Assembly (NCBI RefSeq): GCF_009664975.1
Contig: NZ_WJXB01000016.1
Coordinates: 1 to 64,000, forward strand
Length of the DNA: 64,000 nucleotides
Source: Paenibacillus monticola
GTDB lineage: Bacteria; Bacillota; Bacilli; Paenibacillales; Paenibacillaceae
Reading direction: 5' to 3'
Below, piece after piece: positions 18,217-27,894 of the stretch. The position numbers and the translations under genes are program-made. The notes beneath the pieces were generated by a model that worked only from the letters and a program-made list of their open reading frames with translations, was not told the origin of the DNA and did no database searches. Within the stretch, counting starts at the first letter, position 1; each line of letters starts with the position of its first letter.

Positions 18217-19443
18217 ATGATTCCACAATTTAGATATACGCCGGGTCCCGCACTCGTCCCTCAGCCTAATAGCGACTGGGCCAGTAAAATGGTGCTTAAT
18301 CCAGCTATTGTCCAAGATCCTGATGGATCAAGACTGCATATGCTTTTCCGCGCCACCGGTCCATGGCCGAAGGAGCGGAAGGAAGGCTTATATGATCCGT
18401 ACCCGATCTTCCTTGGCTATGCCTACAGTGATGATTTAGGGGAGACCTGGACGGCGGACTTCAGCCGGCCTGCTCTGATTCCTGCCCTGAAGCAGGCCGA
18501 AGACGAGATCTACATTACAGATATTCACGGGGAGCAAGTCCGCAATTACGCGAACGGATGTATCGAGGATCCGCGTATTTTCACGATTGAAGACGAGCTG
18601 TATGTGTCCGCTGCGTGCCGAATGTTCCCGCCGGGTCCCTATTGGATGGCGGACCAGGATCCCCCTATTGAGACGCGGTATGACTACATTCCTTCCTGGG
18701 TGCATGAACAGGAAACTCCGTTCCATGAGACGGCCCGCACGAATAATACGGTGACTGTGCTGTTTAAGCTGAACCTAGACAAGCTGAAAGCGGGTCAATA
18801 TGAGGAAGCTTTTACTTATGTCTGTCCGTTGACGGATGGCAGTCGCAGTGATAACCGTGACGTGTTCCTGTTCCCTCACCGTATGCTGATTGACGGCAAG
18901 CAGCAGTATGTCATGCTGCATCGTCCGATGACGCCGGGGGCTTTCCCGGCTGGAGATACGGTTGCGACGCCGTCCATTTATATTGCGGCAGCCGAGCGGC
19001 TGGAGGAACTGGTATCGGAAAAGGCTGTTCATCGGTTACTGGCGACAAGTGTGCTGGATTGGGAAGCCAACCGCATAGGAGCTAGCTGGCCGCCGATTGC
19101 TATTAACAAGGATGAGTGGCTTATCTCGTATCATGGCAAGAAGGATACCGTGTTTGGCTATACGCAGTCATTTATGATCGCGCGCCACGTATCGGGTTCA
19201 TTCCCGGAAATCATTCATCGCTGCTCGGACCGTCTCATGTATGCGCAGCAGGAGTGGGAGCTGCCGACGGATTATCCGACGCCTTGTCTCTTTACAACGG
19301 GAGGCATCGTAGTTGGAGACGAGCTTATTATGGCTTATGGTGCTGCGGATCAGAAGGTCGGAATTTCATGGGTAAACCTGGACTCGTTAATCGGTTATGT
19401 CAAAGGCTTCGATGCGAAAGGGGAGCGGTGCTCTCATGTATAA
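18217..19443 (+). CDS. Glycoside hydrolase family 130-type protein (phosphorylase-like)
   Basis: A 408-residue cytosolic protein reading as a five-bladed beta-propeller of the GH130 kind: LNPAIVQDPDGSRLHMLFRA, YAYSDDLGETW, GCIEDPRIFTIEDELYVSAA, NRDVFLFPHRM, and C-terminal PCLFTTGGIVVGDELIMAYG followed by AADQKVGISW. GH130 enzymes mostly phosphorolyse beta-mannosides. An Asp in EDPR is the usual catalytic acid, and it is present. Its position straight after the permeases suggests it acts on the imported oligosaccharide. The overall spacing differs from well-known mannosyl phosphorylases, so the precise substrate is uncertain. Confidence 0.75.
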   Translation: MIPQFRYTPGPALVPQPNSDWASKMVLNPAIVQDPDGSRLHMLFRATGPWPKERKEGLYDPYPIFLGYAYSDDLGETWTADFSRPALIPALKQAEDEIYITDIHGEQVRNYANGCIEDPRIFTIEDELYVSAACRMFPPGPYWMADQDPPIETRYDYIPSWVHEQETPFHETARTNNTVTVLFKLNLDKLKAGQYEEAFTYVCPLTDGSRSDNRDVFLFPHRMLIDGKQQYVMLHRPMTPGAFPAGDTVATPSIYIAAAERLEELVSEKAVHRLLATSVLDWEANRIGASWPPIAINKDEWLISYHGKKDTVFGYTQSFMIARHVSGSFPEIIHRCSDRLMYAQQEWELPTDYPTPCLFTTGGIVVGDELIMAYGAADQKVGISWVNLDSLIGYVKGFDAKGERCSHV

Positions 19444-21001
19444 CATTGTCGTCTACGGAGCTACAAGCGCCGGTGTTGCGGCGGCCGTTCAGGCTGCCCG
19501 CCTTGGCCGGAAGGTTCTGCTAATTGCCAATACGGAACATATTGGGGGAATGACTAGCTCCGGACTTGGAGCGACGGATATCAATAACCGTAAAGGCATT
19601 GGCGGAATTGCGCGCGAGTTCTATGGGAACGTCTACCGGTACTATGCGGAAGAAGCGAATTGGACCAGACAAACACCTGACGCCTACGATGGGCTGCTGG
19701 GTACCCGGTTCTGGCTTGGCCGTGATGAAGAGCTGAAGATCCGCTGGATGTTCGAACCCAAGGTGGCGAGCGTAATTTACGAGAACATGCTGGGCGAAGC
19801 GGGAGTGGAGATTGTCCGGAATGAACGTCTTGCTCTTGGAGCGGCAGATGCAGTGGTGAAGAAGAACGGATGGATTATCAGCATCAGGATGGAAAGCGGT
19901 AAGGTGTACGAGGCGGATTTCTTCATGGATACCGGTTATGAAGGGGATATGATGGCTCTTGCTGGTGTCTCGTATGTAACAGGCAGGGAAGTGAACTCCC
20001 TGTATGGCGAGCTGACGAACGGCGTCTTTGATAACGGTCCGCTGGAAGGCGGAGGGATTAGCCCGTATTTGGTAAGTAATGACCCGGACAGCGGTCTGCT
20101 GCCTTATGTACTGGCGGAATGCCCCGGGAAGAATGGGGAAGCGGATCACCGTGTGCAGGCATATTGCTATCGCTTCACGCTAAGCTCCGATCCGGCTAAT
20201 CAGCTGCCGATTGAGAAACCGGCAGATTATAATCCAATGCGCCATGAACTGCTCGCCCGTCGTTTTGAAGTGAACCCCAGTTTAACGTTGGACGATATCC
20301 TGACGCTCACCCCGATTCCGAACCGGAAAACGGATACGAATCATGTTGATTTTGTCGGTGCGAACTATTCGTATGCAGACGGGGATTACCAGACCAGAGA
20401 GAGAATTGAAGCAGAGCACCGGGCTTTTACCCTCGGTACCCTATGGTTCCTTGCGAATGATAAACGGGTTCCCGAGAAGGTCCGTCAAAATATGCAGCAA
20501 TGGGGCCTAGCAGCTGATGAATTCCTTGATAACAGAGGATTTCCTGTACAAATTTATGTCCGGGAAGGGCGGCGGTTGGTTAGCGACTACGTGATGACTG
20601 AGCTGTCTGTGAAGCAGCGCACTGCTCCACAGTCTGTGGGACTTGGAACCTATTATTTCGACTCGCATTATGTGTCCCATTATGCACAAGACGGGCAGGT
20701 CTATCTTGAGGGTACATTCTGGGAGGACGACGAGCTGCTCTATCCGGTTAGCTATCAGTCGATCCGCCCGAGACGGGAAGAATGCTCCAATCTGCTCTTG
20801 CCGGTTACGCTGTCATCCTCACATGCTGCATATGGATCGATTCGGATGGAGCCGGTCTATATGGTGCTTGGCCAATCGGCTGCCATTGCGGCATCGCTAT
20901 GTCTGGAGCTGGGAGTAACGGTTCAGGATTTGCCGTATGAGGTGCTTCGTGCGAGGTTGCTGGATGCCGGACAGATTTTGGATGCCGAGCCGTTACTGTA
21001 A
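19436..21001 (+). CDS. FAD-dependent oxidoreductase (FAD_oxidored family)
   Basis: A 521-residue flavoprotein. The N-terminal Rossmann motif is VVYGATSAGVAAAVQAARLG, followed by EHIGGMTSSGLGATDI, a hallmark of the FAD_oxidored (PF12831) family. FMDTGYEGDMMALAGVSYVTGRE and the C-terminal RMEPVYMVLGQSAAIAASLCL fit the same family. ATG 19436 is chosen because it follows GGGGAG and overlaps the GH130 gene stop by 8 bp, which implies coupled translation. Proteins of this family often occur in polysaccharide-utilisation loci, where a role in sugar or uronate oxidation has been suggested but is poorly defined. No signal peptide is seen. Confidence 0.8.
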   Translation: MYNIVVYGATSAGVAAAVQAARLGRKVLLIANTEHIGGMTSSGLGATDINNRKGIGGIAREFYGNVYRYYAEEANWTRQTPDAYDGLLGTRFWLGRDEELKIRWMFEPKVASVIYENMLGEAGVEIVRNERLALGAADAVVKKNGWIISIRMESGKVYEADFFMDTGYEGDMMALAGVSYVTGREVNSLYGELTNGVFDNGPLEGGGISPYLVSNDPDSGLLPYVLAECPGKNGEADHRVQAYCYRFTLSSDPANQLPIEKPADYNPMRHELLARRFEVNPSLTLDDILTLTPIPNRKTDTNHVDFVGANYSYADGDYQTRERIEAEHRAFTLGTLWFLANDKRVPEKVRQNMQQWGLAADEFLDNRGFPVQIYVREGRRLVSDYVMTELSVKQRTAPQSVGLGTYYFDSHYVSHYAQDGQVYLEGTFWEDDELLYPVSYQSIRPRREECSNLLLPVTLSSSHAAYGSIRMEPVYMVLGQSAAIAASLCLELGVTVQDLPYEVLRARLLDAGQILDAEPLL

Positions 21002-21007
21002 CGATCA

Positions 21008-21037
21008 TGCAGGAGGAGCTTCTTCCTGCAATTCTTT
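21008..21037 (+). terminator. Likely terminator after the FAD oxidoreductase
   Basis: TGCAGGA (21008-21014) pairs with TCCTGCA (21024-21030) and is followed by ATTCTTTT. The stem is short but in the right place. Confidence 0.45.
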
Positions 21038-21113
21038 TGAAGGGAGGTGTCGGATCATCAGGGGGATTTAAGGGGATTTATTTCGCATTTCAAATCTAGA
21101 GGGAGGTTTTGAT

Positions 21114-23663
21114 ATGAAGCATTATCATGTAAACGGTTACATTAACCGGAGCTATTTTTCTAACAGGCTTGGGATTATTTTTATAGTGTTGTGTCTCGTA
21201 GTTTCCTCATTTTTTATTCCTTCTAAGGTAAAGGCAGCGGGGGTAACTCCAGTTACAGTATATGCCGATGATGCACTGCCTCAGACATTCTATGGCTATG
21301 GGGCTCAATTCGATCCATACATTGGCTCGGACCGTGTCATAGATCCATTAACGGCTGCCCAGTGGAACACTGTCTTGTCCCGAGTGGATTATATGCGGAT
21401 GGGCTTCGCCCGCGTCGCGACCGCTCCGAATGCTTTCTCTCCGACATTAACGGTAGGGCAGTATGACTGGGATACGCCAGAGATGCAGCAGCTGTACAAA
21501 ATTTTAGACCAGCTGAAGTCCGATGGCACGACCGTTCTATTCTCGACATGGAGAATGGATTACGCAGGTGATGATCTAACGAAAAACGCCTCGGAAACGT
21601 ACGCAGACCTTGTCGTTGACGCATTGGACTATCTCATTAACACAAAGGGCTATACCAACATTAAGTTCTATCAGCATACTAATGAGCCGAAGTCGAACAA
21701 GATCACCTGGGCCGGCTACAAGCAGGCGATGATTTGGCTGAAGAGCAAGTTGGCGGCGAAAGGACTGCCGGTTGGCGTTATGGCAACGGGTAACCAGATT
21801 AATACCGGTCTTTATGCGGCTGCCAATCAGCTTGAACTGGCACCTTACCTCGGTGCTTATGATATCCATTATTATCCGTCACAAGCCTCGATTGCTAGCG
21901 CCAGCAATACTGAGGTGCTGAAAAGAATAACCGATCTGTCAAGTGCGCCCAAGCCATTGTTTATTACGGAAAGCGGTACTTTAGACGGTCAGACAGCAGC
22001 TGATGATCAGCCGAATGTCGTTAATTCCTCGTATGCGCTGCACCAGGTGGATATGGCGATGCAGGCTGTGCTTCAAGGAGCAAGCGGGGTAAGCACTTGG
22101 GAACTCGATGACGCACAGCATGACCGTTTATGGGGCATGTGGGATATTTTTAATGCGCCTACACCTAGACCATGGTTCTATACGTATTCTTTGCTAAGCC
22201 GTTATGTTACAGGAGGCTCCACGATTTATAAAGCAGCAGGCGCGTATGATAATCAGGTCAGAATGCTTGTCGCCCGGGGAGCTTCGGGCAGTCAGTGGAC
22301 AATTGCGGCGGTTAACCGGGGAACAGCCGATCGCCAGGTTAACCTGACGATTCCCGGCGTCAATCAGGCTACATGGGATGTATACAAATATACGGACAGC
22401 TATCACCCGGCGGATGCCAACTCCCTGCCCGTGAAGGATTCCGTCATTTCCAACACCGATATGAGTTCCTCCGGTGTTGACATTACGATTCCTGCAGGCG
22501 GCTTTGTTCTGCTTACTACCTATGACCAGTCACCGGTAACCGGTGCGCCAGTGAATGGCCAAGCGTTGCCGCTGCTGGATGATTTCAATAGCGCTGTAAC
22601 AGGAGCTATTCCTGAAGGCTGGCAGACCTTAGGCACAGGGGTAACCGTACAGGACGTACCGAGCTCCGCGAATAAAAGTATGAGAATAGCGGATAGTTCA
22701 GCTTCATCAGAAGTCAGTGCTTCGCATGCCTTTCCTTCTCCGAGCGGGGTGCTGGTTGAGGAGTTCGACATCAAGCTGGATCAGACCAATCAGCGGGTCC
22801 GGTCAGGTTATTTGTACAGTGGAACGGTACCGGTTGTGGTTGTTTATTTCGATAACGATGGGCAGCTCCGCTATTACAATGGGGGGAACAGTACAATCTT
22901 CATGCCTTATAGCGCAAACACCTGGTATCATATTAAAATCGCAGCTAACATTATGACGGGCAAGTATGATCTCTATGTAGATGACATGACTGCCCCCGCA
23001 GTGAGCCAGGTATCCTTCAAGTCAAGCACTGCCAGCCTGGACAGTATGTTATTTGGCACCTCCGATACAGGAACCGGAGCGTTTAACGTCGATAATGTTA
23101 AGCTGTATAAACAAGTGATGGTCGACAACTTTAATCTGGAGACGACCGGCGCCGCTCCTTCCAAATGGACGCTTGCTGGCAGTAGTATAACGATTCAAAA
23201 TACCCCATCGGCAACAGATAAAAGCATGCGGATCGACGATGCTTCCACTACGGGTGAGGTGAAGGCAACGAATGCCTTTGCGGCGCAAAGCAACCGAGTT
23301 GTTGAGGAATTCGACATCAAGCTGGATCAGACCAATCAGCGGGTGCAGGCCGGGTATATGTATAGCGGATCAACGCCGGTAGCCGTTGTATACTTCGATT
23401 CGGACGGGAAGCTTCGTTACTACAACGGAAGCAGCAGTGAGGTTATTCTGACTTACAGCTCTAATACGTGGTACCATATCAAGATTGCAGCGGACCCTGC
23501 GACCAACAAATTTGATGTATATGTCAATGACATGAATACACAGGTTGTGAGCCAGGCAGTATTCAAATCCGGCGCTTCAGGCATAGATAGCATCCTGTTT
23601 GGCTCACCGGATACAAGCACGGCTAAATTTAATGTCGATAATGTTGCATTATCAAACCGCTAA
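21114..23663 (+). CDS. Secreted clan GH-A glycoside hydrolase with two tandem C-terminal domains
   Basis: An 849-residue exported enzyme. The signal segment (about residues 17-42) ends near KVKAAG. The catalytic domain (about 45-390) has YQHTNEPK with the likely acid/base Glu191, and LFITESG with the likely nucleophile Glu286, an arrangement of retaining clan GH-A enzymes (GH5/GH30/GH39 kinds). A beta-sandwich follows (about 390-480). Then come two homologous domains (about 485-664 and 668-849), each starting with DxFN and containing EEFDIKLDQTNQRV and YYNG, which look like LamG/3-keto-disaccharide-hydrolase-like jelly rolls, probably carbohydrate-binding. The GH family is not certain. ATG 21114 follows AGGGAGG. 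Confidence 0.8.
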   Translation: MKHYHVNGYINRSYFSNRLGIIFIVLCLVVSSFFIPSKVKAAGVTPVTVYADDALPQTFYGYGAQFDPYIGSDRVIDPLTAAQWNTVLSRVDYMRMGFARVATAPNAFSPTLTVGQYDWDTPEMQQLYKILDQLKSDGTTVLFSTWRMDYAGDDLTKNASETYADLVVDALDYLINTKGYTNIKFYQHTNEPKSNKITWAGYKQAMIWLKSKLAAKGLPVGVMATGNQINTGLYAAANQLELAPYLGAYDIHYYPSQASIASASNTEVLKRITDLSSAPKPLFITESGTLDGQTAADDQPNVVNSSYALHQVDMAMQAVLQGASGVSTWELDDAQHDRLWGMWDIFNAPTPRPWFYTYSLLSRYVTGGSTIYKAAGAYDNQVRMLVARGASGSQWTIAAVNRGTADRQVNLTIPGVNQATWDVYKYTDSYHPADANSLPVKDSVISNTDMSSSGVDITIPAGGFVLLTTYDQSPVTGAPVNGQALPLLDDFNSAVTGAIPEGWQTLGTGVTVQDVPSSANKSMRIADSSASSEVSASHAFPSPSGVLVEEFDIKLDQTNQRVRSGYLYSGTVPVVVVYFDNDGQLRYYNGGNSTIFMPYSANTWYHIKIAANIMTGKYDLYVDDMTAPAVSQVSFKSSTASLDSMLFGTSDTGTGAFNVDNVKLYKQVMVDNFNLETTGAAPSKWTLAGSSITIQNTPSATDKSMRIDDASTTGEVKATNAFAAQSNRVVEEFDIKLDQTNQRVQAGYMYSGSTPVAVVYFDSDGKLRYYNGSSSEVILTYSSNTWYHIKIAADPATNKFDVYVNDMNTQVVSQAVFKSGASGIDSILFGSPDTSTAKFNVDNVALSNR
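22568..23660 (+). repeat. Tandem duplicated segment in the secreted glycosidase gene
   Basis: Two units (about 22568-23107 and 23117-23660) encode homologous domains. The best-conserved stretch, about 34 bases, is nearly identical at 22764 and 23310, so the duplication is recent or kept similar by gene conversion. Confidence 0.75.
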
Positions 23664-23734
23664 GAAATACTATATTTGTCCTAGTGAATCTTATCAACCT
23701 CTTATACGAAAAGTTGGAAGGAATGAATGATGTT

Positions 23735-24694
23735 ATGCCGCTAATTGATATGCCGTTAGACCAGTTGCAAAGCTATCAGGGACGCAGTCCGCGTCCGGAA
23801 GATTTCGATGCTTACTGGGAGCGTGCGCTTGATGAGATGCGTAGCGTTGATCCGCAAGTTGAACTCGTACCAAGCAGCTTTCAGGTGCCGATTGCCGACT
23901 GCTTTCATTTATATTTTACTGGAGTACGTGGTGCGCGCATTCATGCAAAGTATGTCCGTCCGAAAAATGCTTCTAAGCCGCATCCTGCCATTTTTCAATT
24001 TCATGGCTATACCTCCAATGCTGGTGATTGGTCGGATAAGCTGACTTATGCGGCTCTTGGTTACTCCGTATTCTCGATGGATTGCCGCGGTCAAGGCGGT
24101 TTGTCGGAGGATACCGGCGGAGTAAAAGGAACGACGCATTGTGGACATATTATCCGCGGCCTAAATGATCACCCGGATAATCTCCTGTTCCGTCACATTT
24201 TCCTCGATACTGCACAGCTTGCGGGCATTGCCATGAACATGCCGGAGGTTGATCCGGGCCGGGTCGGCGCAATTGGCGGCTCGCAGGGCGGCGCGTTAAC
24301 GCTTGCGTGTGCATCACTTGAGCCGCGTATTAAGCGACTTGCTCCGGTGCACCCTTTCCTTAGCGATTACAAGCGGGTATGGGAGATGGATTTGTCCAGT
24401 AATGCATATGCGGAACTGACAACTTTCTTCCGTCAATTCGATTCTCGCCATGAGCGGGAAGCGGAGATTTTCGAGAAGCTCGGTTATATCGATATTCAAT
24501 TTTTGACCCCGCGTATTAAAGGTGAAGTATTAATGACCGTTGGATTAATGGATACGACTTGCCCGCCGTCAACGCAATTTGCTGCCTATAACCGCATTAT
24601 TTCTCCGAAGTCGCTGGACATCTACCCGGACTACGGGCATGAGCAAATGCCGGAAGTATCCGACCGTACCCTCCAGTTTATGCTGGGGCTTTGA
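23735..24694 (+). CDS. Acetyl esterase, carbohydrate esterase family 7 (AXE1/cephalosporin-C deacetylase type)
   Basis: A 319-residue alpha/beta-hydrolase that removes acetyl groups from sugars or acetylated oligosaccharides in the cytoplasm. It shows all three CE7 motifs: CRGQGG (residues 117-122), GGSQGG with nucleophile Ser183, and GHEQ with His302; the acid is Asp273 in LMDTTCPP. ATG 23735 gives the usual family length and start (MPLIDMPLDQLQSYQ); GGAAGGA lies 12 bases upstream. It completes the sugar locus and implies that the imported oligosaccharide is acetylated. Confidence 0.9.
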   Translation: MPLIDMPLDQLQSYQGRSPRPEDFDAYWERALDEMRSVDPQVELVPSSFQVPIADCFHLYFTGVRGARIHAKYVRPKNASKPHPAIFQFHGYTSNAGDWSDKLTYAALGYSVFSMDCRGQGGLSEDTGGVKGTTHCGHIIRGLNDHPDNLLFRHIFLDTAQLAGIAMNMPEVDPGRVGAIGGSQGGALTLACASLEPRIKRLAPVHPFLSDYKRVWEMDLSSNAYAELTTFFRQFDSRHEREAEIFEKLGYIDIQFLTPRIKGEVLMTVGLMDTTCPPSTQFAAYNRIISPKSLDIYPDYGHEQMPEVSDRTLQFMLGL

Positions 24695-24749
24695 TAGGAG
24701 CACACGTAGATAGGACAGTCTTTTGTCATATGGAGTAACCAAACAGAAA

Positions 24750-25145
24750 ATGGGGCTGTCCCATAAGCCATGAAATGGCTGCTTGGGACACCCCTTGTTT
24801 TTGGAGTCGGATAAACGGTTGTGCTTGTGAGGACGCTCCGTGAACGGACCATTGCTCCAATCGCTTCCGTTCCCAGCGGATGAAAGAGGTCCTTGAAACC
24901 GTGTTTACCAAGCTGAGGAAAAGTACGTCTCCCTAGATCATTATTTTGTAGACGGGACCAAGCTTGAAGCGAATGCCAATCGCTACACCTTTGTATGGGA
25001 GAAATCCGTTGTTAAGCACAAAGCCAAATTGCAAGAGAAGGTGCATACCCTTTTTGCTACCATGGAGGCTGACGAACAGCGGGAAGAGCAAATTCAACAT
25101 GGAAGCGAAGAAAATTAAGCTTATTTGGAAAAGGAACAAATTTAA
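24750..25145 (+). pseudogene. IS1182-family relic with internal deletion
   Basis: The left end GGGGCTGTCCCATAAG (24752) forms a large hairpin with GGGACACCCC (24785-24794), which may also terminate the esterase gene. A fragment of transposase follows (24914-25120): EKYVSLDHYFVDGTKLEANA and NRYTFVWEKS, the IS1182 hallmark. At 25100 the frame jumps directly to HGSEEN, equivalent to the segment at 421-440 in the first element, and then stops (TAC to TAA). The whole central catalytic part is missing. Confidence 0.75.
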
Positions 25146-25242
25146 AATCACAATTCAGAAAAAGTGTATCGCTGATCGCCTGTCGAAGAGTTATTTATTG
25201 GAAGATAAAAGCTGTTTTTAGCTTGCGAACGGGGGAAGTGAA

Positions 25243-25269
25243 TTGAACTAATAGGTAGCATAGTACAAT
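25243..25269 (+). repeat. Dispersed short motif, copy 4 (diverged)
   Basis: TTGAACTAATAGGTAGCA is a weaker copy of the motif family seen at 1719, 8828, 11470 and 27951. It lies between the IS1182 relic and the hybrid kinase gene. Confidence 0.3.
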
Positions 25270-25348
25270 TGCGGTCAACTGATGGAAAAGTGGATATTTC
25301 CATGCATTTGGATAATAGACTGGCAGAATTTTATTACCCAAATATGAA

Positions 25349-27268
25349 TTACTTCACAAACTGGTTTAATAGCTTTTGAACAACTTCACGCTTTACAGGC
25401 TTACTGATATACTCATCCATCCCTTCAGTGAGGCACTTTTCCCGATCACCCTTCAAAGCATTGGCCGTGACCGCGATGATGGGAGGACTACTCTCCATGT
25501 GCTCCTCTTTTATCATCTTCATCGCATCGAAGCCGTTCATAATCGGCATGTGCAGATCCATTAAAATGAGATCAAACATTTCTTTGCGCGTTGCTTGCAC
25601 CGCGTCTATGCCGTTTGAAACGGTGGTAACCTTATGGCCCATTTTTTCAAGTATTTTGGTCAGTACCAGCTGATTGATAGGGTTGTCTTCAGCAAGCAAA
25701 ATGTTCGCCTCTCGTGCTATATGAGGTTTGTGCATGTGAATCTCTTGGTTGGGTGCTGATACTGTTTTCTTGAGTCTGATAGTGAAAGTAAATGACGAGC
25801 CGCTCTTCCCGTCACTTTCCGCGTAAATCTCGCCGCCCATCATGTCGATAATTTTGCGACTTATGGCAAGCCCAAGGCCAGTGCCTTCGTGCCTGCGCGT
25901 CATAAAACTGTCAATCTGCGCAAACGGTTCAAAAATCTCGTTGAGCTGCGTGGGATCAATCCCTATACCCGTATCAGACACCGTAAATACCAATAGGGAG
26001 GGATCTGCTTTTTCAAGCATTATCTTTACCGATATGCTTCCCTTGGGTGTGAATTTCACGGCATTGCCGAGCAGGTTTAATAGCACTTGTTTTAAGCGTT
26101 CGGCGTCGCCATAAATAAAGTCAGGAACACCGTGATGTATAGTGCTGGAGAGCTCCAGGTGTTTTTGTTCGGCTTTCATAGAAATGACAGCGAAGCTCTC
26201 CTTTATGCATTTACGCAGTTCGAATGTATCCTCTTGCAACTCTGTTCGACCTGCCTCTATCTTAGAAAGATCAAGGATGTCATTGATAATATTGAGCAGA
26301 GTATCCCCGCTTTTTCGGATGATCTCCACATAGCCTCGTTGCTCTTCATTGAGCTCTGTGGTGTCAAGCAAAATATCCGTCATACCGACCACACCGTTCA
26401 TGGGGGTGCGGATTTCATGGCTCATCATGGCTAGAAACTCACTTTTAGCTTTGTTCGTAGACTCGGCGGTCTCCTTCGCAAGCAACAACTGTTTCTGCTC
26501 GGAGATGTCTTTGCATATGAGATAGAATCCGATATTTTGATTGTTCACAAAAATAGGTGCAATACTGGTAAGCACTTCGATTTCTTTGCCATCTTTGGCC
26601 ACAAGAGTGTTTATGTGCTGCTCAACCGAATTATCGTACAACGCCCTATCTAGAATGTTCTGGACATTCTTCTGTCCAATTAGACTTGCAAGCTCCATAC
26701 CGATCAGTTCGGACTCGATGGAGTAGCCTGTTATCTTTTCCGACATAGTGTTTGCGTTAATGATTCGGCCGTCAAGGCCAAAGGAAATGACGCTGTCATG
26801 ATTGTATTTTTTGAGAGACGTATACCGCTCAACAGACTCCTGAAGTCGATGCTCGGATTCCTTTTGCTTTGTGATTTCAATAATCTGGCAGATGTAATAC
26901 GTCGGTAGATTCGCCTCATCAATGAAAAGCTTGAGAGAGAGCAATCCCCACACGTCGTCACTCATCCTTGTGAGAAAACGCTTCTCAACCTGTACTTCCG
27001 TTTTCTCACCCATGAGTGCCTTTAGATCGTGAATATTTCTGATAGCATCATTATCGTGGGAGAGGTCTTCAAACCTCATGCCGTCAAACTCTGCTTTGGA
27101 ATAGCCAAAGATCCGTTCCATGGCGGAGTTTACTGTTAAAATCATACCTTCTGTTGTAACAAGTGCGATCCCAGAGGAAGAATGATCAAACACTTGTTGA
27201 TAGAATTGATACTGGTTCAGGTTAACTCGATGCATAGCGGCCTCCATAGGGTAAGGTAATGTTGTCAC
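25349..27268 (-). CDS. Hybrid sensor histidine kinase / response regulator (PAS-PAS-HisKA-HATPase-REC)
   Basis: A 639-residue soluble hybrid kinase without membrane helices. Two PAS domains are at about 24-135 and 148-262. HisKA has FLAMMSHEIRTPMNG (phospho-His), and the ATPase has LLGNAVKFTPKG, VSDTGIGIDP and HEGTGLGLAISRKII. The C-terminal receiver (about 522-637) has ILLAEDNPINQLV, the Asp in LILMDLHMPIMNG and the Lys in YISKPV. GTG 27268 is the likely start because AGGAGGT lies 9 bases upstream. No histidine phosphotransfer protein is adjacent, so its output partner is unknown. It is transcribed against the sugar locus. Confidence 0.9.
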   Translation of the reverse strand: MTTLPYPMEAAMHRVNLNQYQFYQQVFDHSSSGIALVTTEGMILTVNSAMERIFGYSKAEFDGMRFEDLSHDNDAIRNIHDLKALMGEKTEVQVEKRFLTRMSDDVWGLLSLKLFIDEANLPTYYICQIIEITKQKESEHRLQESVERYTSLKKYNHDSVISFGLDGRIINANTMSEKITGYSIESELIGMELASLIGQKNVQNILDRALYDNSVEQHINTLVAKDGKEIEVLTSIAPIFVNNQNIGFYLICKDISEQKQLLLAKETAESTNKAKSEFLAMMSHEIRTPMNGVVGMTDILLDTTELNEEQRGYVEIIRKSGDTLLNIINDILDLSKIEAGRTELQEDTFELRKCIKESFAVISMKAEQKHLELSSTIHHGVPDFIYGDAERLKQVLLNLLGNAVKFTPKGSISVKIMLEKADPSLLVFTVSDTGIGIDPTQLNEIFEPFAQIDSFMTRRHEGTGLGLAISRKIIDMMGGEIYAESDGKSGSSFTFTIRLKKTVSAPNQEIHMHKPHIAREANILLAEDNPINQLVLTKILEKMGHKVTTVSNGIDAVQATRKEMFDLILMDLHMPIMNGFDAMKMIKEEHMESSPPIIAVTANALKGDREKCLTEGMDEYISKPVKREVVQKLLNQFVK

Positions 27269-27495
27269 GAAAAATAGACCTCCTATTGAAGGTCATATCG
27301 ATTTCTAAAAAATAAATGAATATAACTTTAATTTTATTTACCCACTTATTGTTTATCGAAACATATCCTAATAATTGAATATTACTCAGAATAAAGAATT
27401 GTTCAACTCCTATGAATGCTACCCATATAGGGTGCGACATTCTGTGATGCACCATAGCTTATCGACCTTCTTCGCCAGCCGTACAAACATTTTAG
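27269..27495. other. Upstream region of the hybrid kinase, no gene seen
   Basis: AT-rich leader and promoter region of the kinase gene. I could not pick a convincing -35/-10 pair, and short open frames here lack ribosome sites. Confidence 0.35.
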
Positions 27496-27771
27496 ACAGA
27501 GGTATCCATTTTCATACTCTGTGGTGCAGCGCCGCTCTCAAGTACTATTTATGATGGTATTGGCTTAGATCATTTTGCCTATGAATCTCATTCTAAACGC
27601 GACTACGCCGCGTTTGTTCAAGGCTACCTGTTCCCCTTGTCTGAGGACATTGATGTTTATGCGGCAGAACAGGAGAGCGCTATACGTGTAAAGGACGGCA
27701 AAATAGAAATAATGGGTCCTGTATATTTAATTTCCCACTCAAAGATTCAGAAATTGGTTGAGACGCTCTAA
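27496..27771 (+). pseudogene. Unrecognised gene fragment without a start
   Basis: A 91-codon open frame follows a stop at 27493 and has no start codon with a ribosome site near its beginning. Its composition is protein-like (TIYDGIGLDHFAYESHSKRD, then YAAFVQGYLFPLSEDIDVYA, ending KIQKLVETL). I do not recognise the family. It looks like the 3' part of a gene whose 5' part was lost. A terminator lies about 120 bases after it. Confidence 0.35.
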
Positions 27772-27894
27772 TTAGGGTGAGTGCTTACAGCAAATCATCT
27801 CAGGTTTCCTCTCTATGATTGGAATACTGTTTTTAAACAGATGCAATCTTAATATCCCCAACACTTATTGTTGAGCAGAAATGATAAATTTTTT

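Noticed and set aside
19520..20149. 209-codon minus-strand frame opposite the FAD oxidoreductase gene
   Set aside because: Shadow of the real coding frame, with no domain or ribosome site.
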